A stretch of 64,000 nt of DNA. Source: CAZYBU01 sp964645775 (GTDB taxonomy: Bacteria; Spirochaetota; UBA4802; UBA5550). Below are positions 8,885 through 18,056 of the stretch, one piece after another. The stretch's first letter is position 1. Each line of letters starts with the position of its first letter. Location: assembly GCA_964645775.1 (NCBI GenBank), contig CAZYBU010000008.1, forward strand, positions 1 through 64,000, given 5' to 3'. Below the pieces are notes generated by a model. It had not been told where the DNA came from. It ran no database searches and saw only the letters and a program-made list of their open reading frames with translations. The position numbers were made by a program, and so were the translations under genes.

Positions 8885-10486
8885 ATGATACATACGCTGG
8901 AAAGATACTTCCTGTCGCGGCTGGATGAAAAGAACATCGGAATCTACCTGAAAGCCAGGACCTTCATGTTCTTCAGTCTCATCATCAGTATGGTAATTTT
9001 TACACTTTTCATCGCCCTGAACGTCATTGTTCAGCGAGAATTCTTTTCCACTCTAAATATTATGCTTTTTGTAATATTCAGTGTCTCCCTTGGAAGCCTC
9101 GTGGCCCTTAAGGCGGGCAAATATTACATGGCGGTATTACTTATCCTTATCCCATCCATGGGAGGATACGCCCTCTATATGTTCTCCGGAAATTTCGTCT
9201 ATGATGAAGCGGTCATCTTCTCTCCCTATCATCTGATGATATTCATCCTTTTCAGCGCCCTCTTCGCCAACTGGCAGATAACCCTGACTGTGACGACCCT
9301 TGCCATAGGAACAAGTATTTCCAGCATCGTCACATCGGACCGGATCAATCCCGATATCATCCCGGTTACCCTTATCAACATGACTTTTGGCATGATAGTT
9401 ATCGGTATAATCTCCATCCTGATACACAGGATCAATGAACGGGCCAGGCGGCGCCTCGAGGAGGAGCTGGAGAACCGGAAAGAATATGAACGCACCCTGC
9501 AGTTTATCGATTCCATCGAGAGCATATCGGAGCGACTCAGGGACTCTTCCCAGGCCATGAGTGACACATCTGCCAACTTTTCGGAAAATGCCCAGAACCA
9601 GGCCGCCTCCACGGAGGAGGTGTCCGCCACGGTAGAAGAGATCTCCGCCGTGTCAGAGCGTGTAGATAACAGCACCTCTCTGCAGAAGACAACCATTCGG
9701 GATCTGGTGAGCCGCCTTCAGCAACTGAAGGATACCACATCGGAGATGAAGGACCGGGTAGAGAGCTCCCTCAGTCGGTCAAACGAAGTCTCGGAGATAA
9801 CCCGGCAGGGATCGGCATCCATGGAAGAGATGAACGGCCGGATGAAATCCATAAGTGACCGTTCAGATGAGATGACGGGTATTATCTCGATAATAAATGA
9901 CATATCGGATCAGATAAACCTTCTTTCCCTGAACGCCTCCATTGAGGCAGCCCGGGCCGGGGAACAGGGTAGAGGTTTCGCGGTTGTTGCCGACGAGATA
10001 TCAAAACTGGCGGACCAGACATCCACGAGCGTTCGAAGCATCGCGGACCTGATCAAAGCCTCGGAGGAGGAGGTCACCTCCGGGAACAGGATCGTGCGGG
10101 AGAGCGTGGAGGCTAACCGGAACATTCTTGCCGGAGTCCAGGAGATTGGGCAGGAGGTGGAATCCCTGGCCAGGACCATGCAGAGTCAGGACGAAGTAAC
10201 CGTGGAGGTCATCCGTCTGGGTCAGGATGTCAATGTCCGTTCAGAGGAGATAAGCACGGCAACAGGCGAGCAGAAGAACGCGGCCCAGGAGATCGTTCGA
10301 ACCGTTTCCGACATAAGTGAGCTGACACAGGAGAATGCCTCGGGTGCGGAACAGATGGCCGGAAGCGCGGAAAGCCTGGCAACCATTGCCGCGGACCTGG
10401 ACCATCGCCTGGATGAGTTCCAGAATGGCCTGAAAGAACGCCAGGGAGAAGCGGAGAAAGAAACTGAGAAAGAGGAACAGGCCTGA
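8885..10486 (+). CDS. Methyl-accepting chemotaxis protein with six-helix membrane domain
   Basis: A 533-residue chemoreceptor. Residues ~25-185 form about six hydrophobic helices with only short loops, so there is no large periplasmic sensor domain; it probably senses through the membrane or via small loops. The rest is the cytoplasmic signalling coiled coil, with the highly conserved hairpin tip around SDQINLLSLNASIEAARAGE and GRGFAVVADEISKLA, which contacts CheA/CheW. The C-terminus is acidic and lacks a CheR-tethering pentapeptide. No other che genes are close. A copy of GATAGTTATCGGT sits in IVIG codons at 9394-9406. Confidence 0.9.
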   Translation: MIHTLERYFLSRLDEKNIGIYLKARTFMFFSLIISMVIFTLFIALNVIVQREFFSTLNIMLFVIFSVSLGSLVALKAGKYYMAVLLILIPSMGGYALYMFSGNFVYDEAVIFSPYHLMIFILFSALFANWQITLTVTTLAIGTSISSIVTSDRINPDIIPVTLINMTFGMIVIGIISILIHRINERARRRLEEELENRKEYERTLQFIDSIESISERLRDSSQAMSDTSANFSENAQNQAASTEEVSATVEEISAVSERVDNSTSLQKTTIRDLVSRLQQLKDTTSEMKDRVESSLSRSNEVSEITRQGSASMEEMNGRMKSISDRSDEMTGIISIINDISDQINLLSLNASIEAARAGEQGRGFAVVADEISKLADQTSTSVRSIADLIKASEEEVTSGNRIVRESVEANRNILAGVQEIGQEVESLARTMQSQDEVTVEVIRLGQDVNVRSEEISTATGEQKNAAQEIVRTVSDISELTQENASGAEQMAGSAESLATIAADLDHRLDEFQNGLKERQGEAEKETEKEEQA

Positions 10487-10492
10487 ATCAAT

Positions 10493-11089
10493 TCACTTTT
10501 TTATGCCATCCAGTATGGCCTGTTTTATCTGATTCGAAACATTTTCAAAATCAATCGTGCTTGTGCCAAATTCAGGATTATAAACAAACTGCCGGATAAT
10601 GGAATCCACCGCCCCACCGAGAATATGGGCGCCGATCAAAGGGTCCACGTCACTCCGTATAACACCTCTCTCAACGCCTTCACTGATAACATCAGCCATC
10701 ACGGTAAAGAACCTGTTGAAGAGACGCTGGCAGTCCTCCTCATAAAAGGTGGGAAGACGGGGAACGTCCATAACCAGCACCTTCAGGAGATCCGGATCCT
10801 GCCTGTAAAAATGGATGATAATGTCAACGACATGTTCCAGCTTCCTTATGGGATCATCCGATTCCTGGAACTTCTTCTCCATGGCCGTAAGGAGGTTCTG
10901 CCAGGAACGCTTGAATATCCGTATGAGTATCGCGTCCTTGCTCTCGAAATAATGATAAAAGAGGCCATGGGCAATGTTTGCTTCCTTGACAATATCCGCG
11001 ATTCGGGTATTATAGAAACCATTGCGGGCTATAGTGCGTACCGCGGCATGATATATGATACGTTTTTTATCCAGAGTTTTCTTGTTCAT
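10493..11089 (-). CDS. TetR-family repressor (left regulator of the acyl-CoA island)
   Basis: A 198-residue TetR-type regulator. The N-terminal helix-turn-helix (residues ~10-55) ends in the usual GLFYHYFESKDAIL signature; the remainder is an all-helical ligand-binding domain. It is divergent from the aldehyde oxidoreductase gene, and the 174-base gap holds an 18-bp palindrome at 11205-11222. It resembles the second TetR at 42614-43234 in the helix-turn-helix (NIAHGLFYHYF against NIAYGLFYHYY), so they are probably paralogues with related operators. By analogy with Bacillus FadR the inducer may be an acyl-CoA; this is inference. Confidence 0.85.
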   Translation of the reverse strand: MNKKTLDKKRIIYHAAVRTIARNGFYNTRIADIVKEANIAHGLFYHYFESKDAILIRIFKRSWQNLLTAMEKKFQESDDPIRKLEHVVDIIIHFYRQDPDLLKVLVMDVPRLPTFYEEDCQRLFNRFFTVMADVISEGVERGVIRSDVDPLIGAHILGGAVDSIIRQFVYNPEFGTSTIDFENVSNQIKQAILDGIKK

Positions 11090-11204
11090 TGAATTTCACT
11101 TTCCAGAATATTCACATTCTGTTACCATAGAATGGCGAATGACTCTTTCGTCAATAGTAAAAAACAGTTGCTATTATCATGGGAAATTCGGATATTCAAC
11201 AAAC

Positions 11205-11222
11205 TGATTGACTTATCAGTCA
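11205..11222. promoter_or_regulatory. TetR-type operator upstream of the aldehyde oxidoreductase
   Basis: TGATTGACTTATCAGTCA is an 18-bp near-palindrome in the gap between divergent tetR and the oxidoreductase gene. It fits TGATTGAC-NN-GTCARTCA, shared with sites at 20796, 43244 and (with changed ends) 43277. It contains a -35-like TTGACT at 11208-11213, so binding would block transcription. Confidence 0.65.
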
Positions 11223-11263
11223 TTTATTACCTGATCTGAAACAGGTTAAATAGGAGGATTAGC

Positions 11264-13225
11264 ATGACTTCAGCATACAGCGGATACATGGGGAGAGTAC
11301 TGGATATCGATCTAACCACCGGTAAAACCGGCGAATATCCGGTCACCGACAGGGAGAGGGAGCTTTTCCTGGGGGGGAAGTTCATGAGCACAAAGATCCT
11401 CCTGGATCAGACACCGGCCGGGATCGATCCCCTTTCAGAGGAGAACATCCTTATAATCATGACCTCACCGCTCAACGGAACCGGGGCCCCATCCTCCAGC
11501 CGATATGATATTTCCGCCAAGAGTCCCCAGACCGGGGCGATCGGCCATTCCAACAGTGGCGGCAGCTTCGGGATCTTCCTGAAACGGGCCGGCTGGGACG
11601 GCGCCGTCATCCGGGGCAAGGCGAAAAAACCGGTCTATATCGAAATCACGGAAGAGAACGTGGAGATAATGGACGCAAAAAGTCTCTGGGGAAAGAATAC
11701 CCGGGAAACCCAGGAAACCATGCTCGACGGCCGTAAAGGCGGCTCCATGGCCATAGGGATCGCCGGAGAGAACCTGGTCAAGTTCGCGTCCATCGTATCG
11801 GAAGAGAGAAGCCACGGCCGTACCGGCATGGGTGCCGTTATGGGTTCCAAGAACCTGAAGGGCATGATAGCCCTCGGTTCCAGGAAACCGGAAATCAGGC
11901 AGCCGGAAGCTTTTAAGAAGACAGTACGGAAATGGATCAAGGCCCTGCAGGCCCATCCTGCAACGGGTGAATACTCTCCCAAATACGGGACAGCCTTTTT
12001 CCTCACGCCCCTTTCAAAAAACAACACCCTCCCCACGAAGAATTTCACATCCGGGACCTTCGAAGGTTCCCACAAGATAAGCGGAGAGTACCTCGCCGAA
12101 AAGCACCTGTTAAAAAATTCCGGCTGCCTTTCATGCCCCATCCGCTGCGCCCGGGTTGTTGAACATGAAGGAAAAGAGATCAAAGGACCGGAATACGAGA
12201 TTCTTTGCCTTATGGGCTCAAACATCATGAACGATGATATCGAGAAGATCATCCAGTGGAACTATGAACTTGATCTGCTCGGAATGGATTCCATTTCCAC
12301 GGGCACCATCCTCGGTTTCGCCATGGAGCTTAACGAAAAGGGGATATGGAACAACGGCCTGGAATTCGGTAAGACGGATAACATTTCTGACATTCTTCAG
12401 AAAATGGCCCGAAGGGATGGGATGGGTAACGACCTGGCCGAAGGTGTCCGTTTCCTCTCGAAGAAGTACGGCGGGGCTGATTTCGCGCCCCATGCCAAGG
12501 GCCTGGAGATCGCCGGTTACTCTCCCAGGGGAACGGTTGGCCAGGGAATGGGGTACGCTGTGTCACCCAGGGGCGCCTGCCACCTGGATGCGGGATACAC
12601 GGTCTATTTCGAGGTGACCGGACCTGTTGTCCTTAACCAGTTCCATCAGAAATCGAAACCTCCCTACGTTGTCCTCGACCAGAACATGTTCGGCGCCATA
12701 AGCGCGGCCGGGAACTGTCTCTTTACCGGATGGCCCATCCTGCCCGGACCTCTCTATAAGATTCCTGAACACCGGAAACTTTCTTCCATACTGAGCGCCA
12801 CCCTTACCCATTCCAGCGGCCTGATCTCAGGCATGCTGAAACTCCCGCCCGGACTGCAGAAGTTCGACATGCCGGGCATTTCTCATACCCGGGCCCTTCG
12901 CGAGGCAACGGGAATGAAAATGGACTTCGGCCGCTTCATGGAGATAGGAGAAAGGGGTTACACCCTGGATCGCATCTACAACCTCAGGGAAGGAATCGAC
13001 CGCTCCCAGGACACCCTGGCAAAACGATTCACGGATGAACCCCTCATTAAAAACGAGAAGAACTCCGTAGTCCGCCTCGATCAGCAGGTTCCCATATACT
13101 ACAGCCTCCGGGGATGGGACAAAAACGGGATCCCCAAAGAGAAGACCCTCAGGAAACTGGATCTCGATTTTATTGACTTGAAAGAGATCCTTTCTTCCCT
13201 GGAGAAAAACCGTAAGAGCGCCTGA
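11264..13225 (+). CDS. Aldehyde ferredoxin oxidoreductase (tungsten type)
   Basis: A 653-residue member of the AOR family, which uses a tungsten- or molybdenum-bis-pterin and one Fe4S4 cluster to oxidise aldehydes to acids with ferredoxin. The N-terminal pterin domain is recognisable (GYMGRVLDIDLTTGK, LGGKFMSTKIL, GHSNSGGSFG). Cluster ligands appear in SGCLSCPIRC, and further C-terminal cysteines occur in the usual region. Length is slightly over the typical ~610. A strong AGGAGG precedes the start. It is the first gene of a two-gene transcript with an MBL-fold protein, under a TetR-type operator. A molbindin at 58012 may handle its metal. It could equally reduce acids. Confidence 0.92.
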   Translation: MTSAYSGYMGRVLDIDLTTGKTGEYPVTDRERELFLGGKFMSTKILLDQTPAGIDPLSEENILIIMTSPLNGTGAPSSSRYDISAKSPQTGAIGHSNSGGSFGIFLKRAGWDGAVIRGKAKKPVYIEITEENVEIMDAKSLWGKNTRETQETMLDGRKGGSMAIGIAGENLVKFASIVSEERSHGRTGMGAVMGSKNLKGMIALGSRKPEIRQPEAFKKTVRKWIKALQAHPATGEYSPKYGTAFFLTPLSKNNTLPTKNFTSGTFEGSHKISGEYLAEKHLLKNSGCLSCPIRCARVVEHEGKEIKGPEYEILCLMGSNIMNDDIEKIIQWNYELDLLGMDSISTGTILGFAMELNEKGIWNNGLEFGKTDNISDILQKMARRDGMGNDLAEGVRFLSKKYGGADFAPHAKGLEIAGYSPRGTVGQGMGYAVSPRGACHLDAGYTVYFEVTGPVVLNQFHQKSKPPYVVLDQNMFGAISAAGNCLFTGWPILPGPLYKIPEHRKLSSILSATLTHSSGLISGMLKLPPGLQKFDMPGISHTRALREATGMKMDFGRFMEIGERGYTLDRIYNLREGIDRSQDTLAKRFTDEPLIKNEKNSVVRLDQQVPIYYSLRGWDKNGIPKEKTLRKLDLDFIDLKEILSSLEKNRKSA

Positions 13226-13236
13226 GGAGAGGCAGG

Positions 13237-14124
13237 ATGAGAAAGGAAGCCACAGGAAAGATAGCGGATAATCTGGAGGCCCTTGGCATAGAAGCCTATC
13301 CCTCCTACCTGATCACGGGAAGCGAAAAAAGCTGTATGCTGGAAGCGGGCGTAAGCCCCCTTGGTACTCGTTACCTGAGAGACCTGGGAGAGAGGAAACC
13401 GGAATACCTGATGGTAACCCACGCTCATTACGATCACGCGGGCGCCCTTCCCTTCCTCTGCGACCGGATCGATTCACTTACGTCCTGCGGTCATCAGAGG
13501 GCCACTGAGATATTTCGCAAGGAGAAGGCCATCGCCCTGATGAACAGCCTGAGTAAAAGTCTTAAACCCTACCTGCGCGAGAATTACGACGACAGCGAGG
13601 ACCTGGAGATTCGACCGGTCGAATTTGACCGTGTCCTCGAGGATGGCGACATCATAGACCTGGGCGGCCTGACGATCCGGGTCTACGAGACCCCGGGACA
13701 CACCCGGGACCATCTCTCCTTCTTCGTGGAAGAGAAAGGATGGCTTTTCCCGGGTGAGGCCATGGGGAACCCCGATTTCATGAACGAAGATGGAGTAAAG
13801 GTGGAGTTTCTTTCATCGTACAACGATTACACGGCCTCCCAGGAAAAACTGTACGAATTACGTGATAAGGTAAGCCTTCTGGCGTTCTCACACATCTTCT
13901 ACTATACCGATGCTGCCGTGAAACAGTTTTTTGACGCAACCATTGATGCCACCCGGATCTACCGTGAAAAGCTGGAGGATTTCCTTCATATAACCGGGGG
14001 CGAGGTTGAAGCGGCCGTGGAGCTGATGACCCGTAAGGAATACGACCAGAAGAAGACCATCTTCCAGGAACGAAACGCCTACATGCTGAACCTGGCAGCC
14101 CAGTTCCGGGCCGTGGTGACGTAG
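13237..14124 (+). CDS. Metallo-beta-lactamase-fold hydrolase
   Basis: A 295-residue MBL-fold protein. The metal-binding signature THAHYDHAG (HxHxDH) is at residues ~66-74, PGHTRDH supplies the next histidine and FSHIFYY the last. About 70 C-terminal residues are helical. Substrates of this family range from thioesters to glyoxalase products; a thioesterase or lactone hydrolase linked to the neighbouring oxidoreductase is plausible but not shown. Start is 11 bases after the oxidoreductase stop, with a GGAG-type ribosome site. The stop lies inside the left arm of the long inverted repeat at 14116-14172. Confidence 0.8.
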   Translation: MRKEATGKIADNLEALGIEAYPSYLITGSEKSCMLEAGVSPLGTRYLRDLGERKPEYLMVTHAHYDHAGALPFLCDRIDSLTSCGHQRATEIFRKEKAIALMNSLSKSLKPYLRENYDDSEDLEIRPVEFDRVLEDGDIIDLGGLTIRVYETPGHTRDHLSFFVEEKGWLFPGEAMGNPDFMNEDGVKVEFLSSYNDYTASQEKLYELRDKVSLLAFSHIFYYTDAAVKQFFDATIDATRIYREKLEDFLHITGGEVEAAVELMTRKEYDQKKTIFQERNAYMLNLAAQFRAVVT

Positions 14125-14172
14125 ACGAGGATATCTGTCCTGGTCTACTTGACGTATCCTCGCCTACGTCAC
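14116..14172. terminator. Long inverted repeat between convergent operons
   Basis: Arms GTGACGTAGACGAGGATA (14116-14133) and TATCCTCGCCTACGTCAC (14155-14172) pair over 18 positions with one mismatch around a 21-base loop. It overlaps the MBL gene stop and sits 16 bases past the end of the opposing operon. There is no T-run, so it may act by blocking polymerase, by Rho-linked termination or by protecting 3' ends. Confidence 0.65.
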
Positions 14173-14188
14173 GACATCACCTGATTTC

Positions 14189-14779
14189 TCAAAAAGAGAA
14201 GCCCTCCGGCAACTCCGACTCCTTTGTTCCCCCGGGCACCCACGAAAGGTCCAGGATCGTGTATGTGGGATCCAGGGTCTGGAAGATGGGGACTACCTTC
14301 ATCCCTATCTTCGGTTCTCCCAGGGAGAGGTAACTCATCAGGATCGTGGAGACCCCTTCAAATTCAATGTTTATAAACCGTATCGGTTTATCCAGGATAT
14401 TGAAAGCCCCGGACCTCTCGCAAACCATGAAGGTATGGACCGTGGACTTTTTCTTCGCGATATCGGTCATATCGATAATCGTGTTCCTGCCCAGACAATC
14501 CGGACAATGAATACGGAAGGGCTGGTAGACCGTGCCGGTAAACTCACAATCCCTGTTGTCGCATCTTGTAGCCAGAAGCTTTCCCTGTGACAAACCCTCA
14601 AAGAAGGGCGCTTCTCCCCCGTAGGTGTGGATATAGGTCATATCCCGGGGATTGGTGACGCCCAGAAGCTTCCAGTTCTCATCCGCGTTGCGGATCGGCA
14701 AGTTGGGTGTCATGTGATGAAAGTCACCCTTGATCCTGTACTTGTTGTCCTGTACGTGAACTAATCCTATCATACTCAT
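14189..14779 (-). CDS. DUF35 zinc-ribbon/OB-fold protein 1 (thiolase-like partner)
   Basis: A 196-residue DUF35 protein, longer at the N-terminus than its four relatives in the window. A rubredoxin-like zinc ribbon is visible (ATRCDNRDC ... HCPDC), followed by an OB fold. Such proteins act as obligate partners of thiolase-fold enzymes, for example ChsH2 with Ltp2 in sterol side-chain cleavage and BbsA with BbsB in toluene degradation. Its gene lies 12 bases downstream of thiolase-like 1 and is the last of the 29-gene minus-strand run. AAGGAG is 7 bases before the start. Confidence 0.8.
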   Translation of the reverse strand: MSMIGLVHVQDNKYRIKGDFHHMTPNLPIRNADENWKLLGVTNPRDMTYIHTYGGEAPFFEGLSQGKLLATRCDNRDCEFTGTVYQPFRIHCPDCLGRNTIIDMTDIAKKKSTVHTFMVCERSGAFNILDKPIRFINIEFEGVSTILMSYLSLGEPKIGMKVVPIFQTLDPTYTILDLSWVPGGTKESELPEGFSF

Positions 14780-14791
14780 GGTAAGGCTCCT

Positions 14792-16228
14792 TTAAGCGTC
14801 ATTTTTCAGCATGTGGTCAGGATCCATGAGGATCGTCGCTGTTACATGAGACCCCACACCTGCGTGACTGATGGCCAGGGCGCGTTTCGCACCCTCCACC
14901 TGAAGGTCGGTCCAGTCAGAGGGTTTCTCTCTCCCGTACCGTTTCCAGCGATCCTTGTCACCGTGGATCTCGGCCCATCGATTCCAGATATGGGTGGCAA
15001 TTTCAAAGGTCTGCATGATACCCGTTGCCCCCACGGCATGCATGCATCCGATCAAACCTCCCGAGAGGTTGGACGGCAGCTTGCCCGGTTTGCCGGTATG
15101 GGGATTGGTGTGATAGCAGTCCCCTGATTCCACGTAGGTCCTTCCTTCACCGTAGGGCCGGATACCGACATCCTCGTAAGACTGGACATCACTGATGGTA
15201 AAGGCGTCGTGTAGTTCAATAACATCCAGGTCCTCAGTAGGGTCTTTTATGCCGACCCAGTTATAGGCGTAATAGGCCGCCATGCGGGCAGCCAAAAACC
15301 CGGTAAAGCCGGGATATCGGTCTCCACCCGGGAATCTTTTGCCCAGGTCCTTATACAGGTCCGCTGTTTCGTTAGGCAGGAGAGGTATCTCCATGTCTCT
15401 CCTGTCAGCGGGACGGAGAGTGTGGGACGCGGCCGTGACCCATATCCTCAAAGGCTTGTGGGGCGAGTCCTTTGTCAGTTCCTCGGCCGTCTTCTCGTCA
15501 CAGATTATGGCGCAGGCCGCGCCCACGCTCATAAGACAGGCGTCCAGGGCACGGAGAGGATAGGCCACCACCGGTGAATTCAGAACATCTTCCACGGTAA
15601 TATCCATGGGAGCCTGGGCGTAAGGATTCATGCGGGCGTAACCGTGATGCTTCACGGATATCTCGGCCAGGGTCTTACGAAAGGATTCCTCCTCCTTACC
15701 GAAGACCTGCCAGTATTTCTGGGCCATGACCGCGTAATACCCGGTATAGATATGTCCCAGGGGAGATTCCCAGTCCTTGTCGGCCGCGCAGGAGATTAGA
15801 AAGTTACCCTCGTCCGTGGGGACCTCGTCCATCCGCTCCCAGCCCATGGCCAGTACGCAGTCGGAATAGCCGGAGGCCACGGCCTTGGTGGCCTCCCAGA
15901 GGGTTGACCCTCCCGTGGCCCCGCCGGTCTTGACGCCGATATTACCCAGGGGGTCCAGGCCGAGGCGGTCATGGATCACGGCTTCACCCAGGAGCTGATC
16001 TCCGAAGTGGTCCGCGAAATGGCCGTAGTAGCAGCTGTGAATATGCTTCTTCAACTCAGCCGGTGTCCTGTTAATCAGTTTGGCCGCCTCGGTCAGGGCC
16101 TCCACGCATAGCTCTTCTGTTCTGACATCCGGCTGAGCCCGGTCAAACTTGCTCTGCCCGGCGGTCACCAGATAGACAGGCCGCATGTATTGAGGAGTGG
16201 CCAGCTGCTTTTCACTGAATGTAATCAT
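14792..16228 (-). CDS. Thiolase-like protein 1 (SCP-x/Ltp2 type, no catalytic Cys)
   Basis: A 478-residue thiolase-fold protein. At the site where thiolases carry the nucleophilic cysteine it reads KTGGATGGSTLWEA, with no Cys. The C-terminal SGGLIGCMHAVGATG keeps the histidine. Loss of the Cys together with a DUF35 partner matches Ltp2-type aldolases, which cleave beta-hydroxyacyl-CoA by retro-aldol chemistry; acyl transfer cannot be excluded. AAGGAG lies 6 bases before the start. It follows the CoA-transferase genes and precedes its presumed DUF35 partner. Confidence 0.82.
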   Translation of the reverse strand: MITFSEKQLATPQYMRPVYLVTAGQSKFDRAQPDVRTEELCVEALTEAAKLINRTPAELKKHIHSCYYGHFADHFGDQLLGEAVIHDRLGLDPLGNIGVKTGGATGGSTLWEATKAVASGYSDCVLAMGWERMDEVPTDEGNFLISCAADKDWESPLGHIYTGYYAVMAQKYWQVFGKEEESFRKTLAEISVKHHGYARMNPYAQAPMDITVEDVLNSPVVAYPLRALDACLMSVGAACAIICDEKTAEELTKDSPHKPLRIWVTAASHTLRPADRRDMEIPLLPNETADLYKDLGKRFPGGDRYPGFTGFLAARMAAYYAYNWVGIKDPTEDLDVIELHDAFTISDVQSYEDVGIRPYGEGRTYVESGDCYHTNPHTGKPGKLPSNLSGGLIGCMHAVGATGIMQTFEIATHIWNRWAEIHGDKDRWKRYGREKPSDWTDLQVEGAKRALAISHAGVGSHVTATILMDPDHMLKNDA

Positions 16229-16259
16229 CTTATTCTCCTTATTTACATCCTAACTGTTG

Positions 16260-17030
16260 TTATCGCCCGATGATATATCGGTGCGGATCGACTTCTTCTC
16301 TCAGGATACGCAGTTCATCTTCATGGGGAGGATCCGTGTCTTCCAGTTTATCCGCCCAGAGCAGTTCGAAACCGCAGTTCTCCTGCACGTCGGTGCGGTC
16401 GTAGCCGGGATTGATGGAAAGGACCATCATCCTCTTGCTCACTTCCTCGAATCCCATGACCGCCATGTTGGTTATTATCCGGTAAGGACCGGTTCCCTTC
16501 GGAAGGCCCGCCTCGTACCGGCTTTCGCCACCGGAGAGATAACCGGGCGTTGTGATGAAATCGGGTTTCTCCGTAAAACGGCGGTTATCCTGGGGCGTCA
16601 TCATCATTGTCCGCCAGCATAGAGACGCCAGGTCATTTGCGCCCCCGGAACCGGGAAAGCGCACCTTCGGTTTCGAGTGATCGTCCCCTATCATGGTGGA
16701 GTTGATGTTCCCGTACATGTCGATCTGGGCCCCGCCCAGGAAGGTGTAGTCCGCCATCCCCCTCTGGCACGACTCCATGACCTCGGGCATGGAGCTGGCC
16801 ATGACAGCCCTGTGAAAGGTCCGTGAATCGCCCACGGAAATCGGCATGGTAGGCAGCCGCGGGGCGACGCCTCCCGCCTCGAAGAGGATGCAGAGATTGG
16901 GAGAACCGGTCTTCTGGGCCAGCATGGCCGCCGCGCAGGGGGCTCCTGTTCCGACAACGGCCGTGGCGCCGTCCTCAAGGTTCCGGGCCGCCACGCAGAT
17001 CATCAGTTCCATGGAATTATAATCAGACAT
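16260..17030 (-). CDS. CoA-transferase, beta subunit (glutaconate/family I type)
   Basis: A 256-residue family I CoA-transferase subunit. CILFEAGGVAPR (Glu ~51) places a glutamate where beta subunits carry the residue that forms the enzyme-CoA thioester. VVGTGAPCAAA and the PGSGGAND segment are also typical. The alpha subunit gene ends 12 bases upstream. The pair would move CoA between an acyl-CoA and a free acid, saving ATP in the pathway. The sequence looks closer to glutaconate-type or sterol-pathway (IpdAB-like) subunits than to acetate enzymes. IpdAB itself is a ring-opening hydrolase, so hydrolysis is an alternative. Confidence 0.8.
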   Translation of the reverse strand: MSDYNSMELMICVAARNLEDGATAVVGTGAPCAAAMLAQKTGSPNLCILFEAGGVAPRLPTMPISVGDSRTFHRAVMASSMPEVMESCQRGMADYTFLGGAQIDMYGNINSTMIGDDHSKPKVRFPGSGGANDLASLCWRTMMMTPQDNRRFTEKPDFITTPGYLSGGESRYEAGLPKGTGPYRIITNMAVMGFEEVSKRMMVLSINPGYDRTDVQENCGFELLWADKLEDTDPPHEDELRILREEVDPHRYIIGR

Positions 17031-17041
17031 AGAGGCCCTCC

Positions 17042-18034
17042 TTACTCGTTCCCCGTGAGAAATTCATCCTCACGAAGCTTGATCATTCTTTCAATACCGC
17101 CGTTCAGGTTAAGGTACTCGTAAAAGTCCTTTGTATCCAGAATCTGCTTTTTGAAAAAAACTTTGAATTCTTCCGGGTCCTTCTCCACCTTAAGCCACTC
17201 TTTAAGGTGTTTTTCGTCGGAGAAATACTCGTAGGGCATGTTGCCCGGGTAGCTTCCGTAAGGGACCTCTATCACGGCATCCACACACCACCAGGGTATG
17301 AAGGTATCTTCCGGCCTTCGCCGGATCTCCTCGTTGGAGATGATCCTTTCGGTGGTCAAGACGACCCTTTTCGCCGCCTTTGCCAGGTCCTGGTCCGATA
17401 CCGAGGCCCCGTAGACCCGGGCGTTACCGTAAACGTCACACTCGTGGACATGGATGGCCGCGAAGTCCGGGAACAGGGCCGGGTAGGCCGCGTACTTCTG
17501 GCCGGTAAAGGGGCATTCGATCTCTTTGGCCGCGCTGTAGTTGAAGGTGTCGGTGCCAAGGATATTCCTGGCTGGAAGAAAGGAAACACCCATGGCGGCC
17601 GCCTTGAGCCGCCAGGAGAGGGCCGCATTGGTCCATTCCGTCAGTTCCATTTCTCCATCCTGCACGGCGCGGCGGGCGTTGGGAGAGAGGCCCCGGGCTT
17701 CCAGGCCTACGATGTAGGCGATATCGACCCGGGAGAGGCACTTCCCTCCCACCAGTACCTGGAAATCGTGGGTTGAGGTATGACCGGCAAAACCGAGGTC
17801 CTTCTTTCCCTGACGCACGATCTCGTGCAGGATGGCGGTCGGTATCCGGTTGGCACCAAAGCCGCCGATGGCGATATAGTCCCCGTCCTGGACCATGGAA
17901 CTGACCACCTCCCGTACGGTAGAAAGCTTCGATTCCATGGCCCTGGACTTGTGCCGGAAAAATTCCCGGGCCCGGTCCGCGTCCGGATCGGTGAAAAGCC
18001 TGTTCTGCCCGGTTTTAAGTTCTGCTGCTGTCAT
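17042..18034 (-). CDS. CoA-transferase, alpha subunit (glutaconate/family I type)
   Basis: A 330-residue family I CoA-transferase alpha subunit. The N-terminal DGDYIAIGGFGANRIPTA is the glycine-rich CoA-binding loop of the family. The start at 18034 (MTAAELK) is chosen because GGAGG lies just upstream; a frame from 18139 would overlap the preceding gene. It forms a pair with the beta subunit. A shared possibility with IpdAB-type cyclic beta-diketone hydrolases should be kept in mind, given the sterol-like features of the island. Confidence 0.82.
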   Translation of the reverse strand: MTAAELKTGQNRLFTDPDADRAREFFRHKSRAMESKLSTVREVVSSMVQDGDYIAIGGFGANRIPTAILHEIVRQGKKDLGFAGHTSTHDFQVLVGGKCLSRVDIAYIVGLEARGLSPNARRAVQDGEMELTEWTNAALSWRLKAAAMGVSFLPARNILGTDTFNYSAAKEIECPFTGQKYAAYPALFPDFAAIHVHECDVYGNARVYGASVSDQDLAKAAKRVVLTTERIISNEEIRRRPEDTFIPWWCVDAVIEVPYGSYPGNMPYEYFSDEKHLKEWLKVEKDPEEFKVFFKKQILDTKDFYEYLNLNGGIERMIKLREDEFLTGNE

Positions 18035-18056
18035 CTCTTCCTCCCTTTGAACCGGG

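Noticed and set aside
11131..11156. Second TetR-like site (GAATGAC ... GTCAATAG) near the left tetR gene
   Set aside because: The centre is six bases instead of two and the outer bases do not match, so it does not fit the operator consensus.
16255..16286. Motif-like sequence around the end of the CoA-transferase beta gene (TTATCGCCCGATGATATATCGG)
   Set aside because: It has CGATA-like pieces but not the GATAACTATC core, so it was not counted as a copy.
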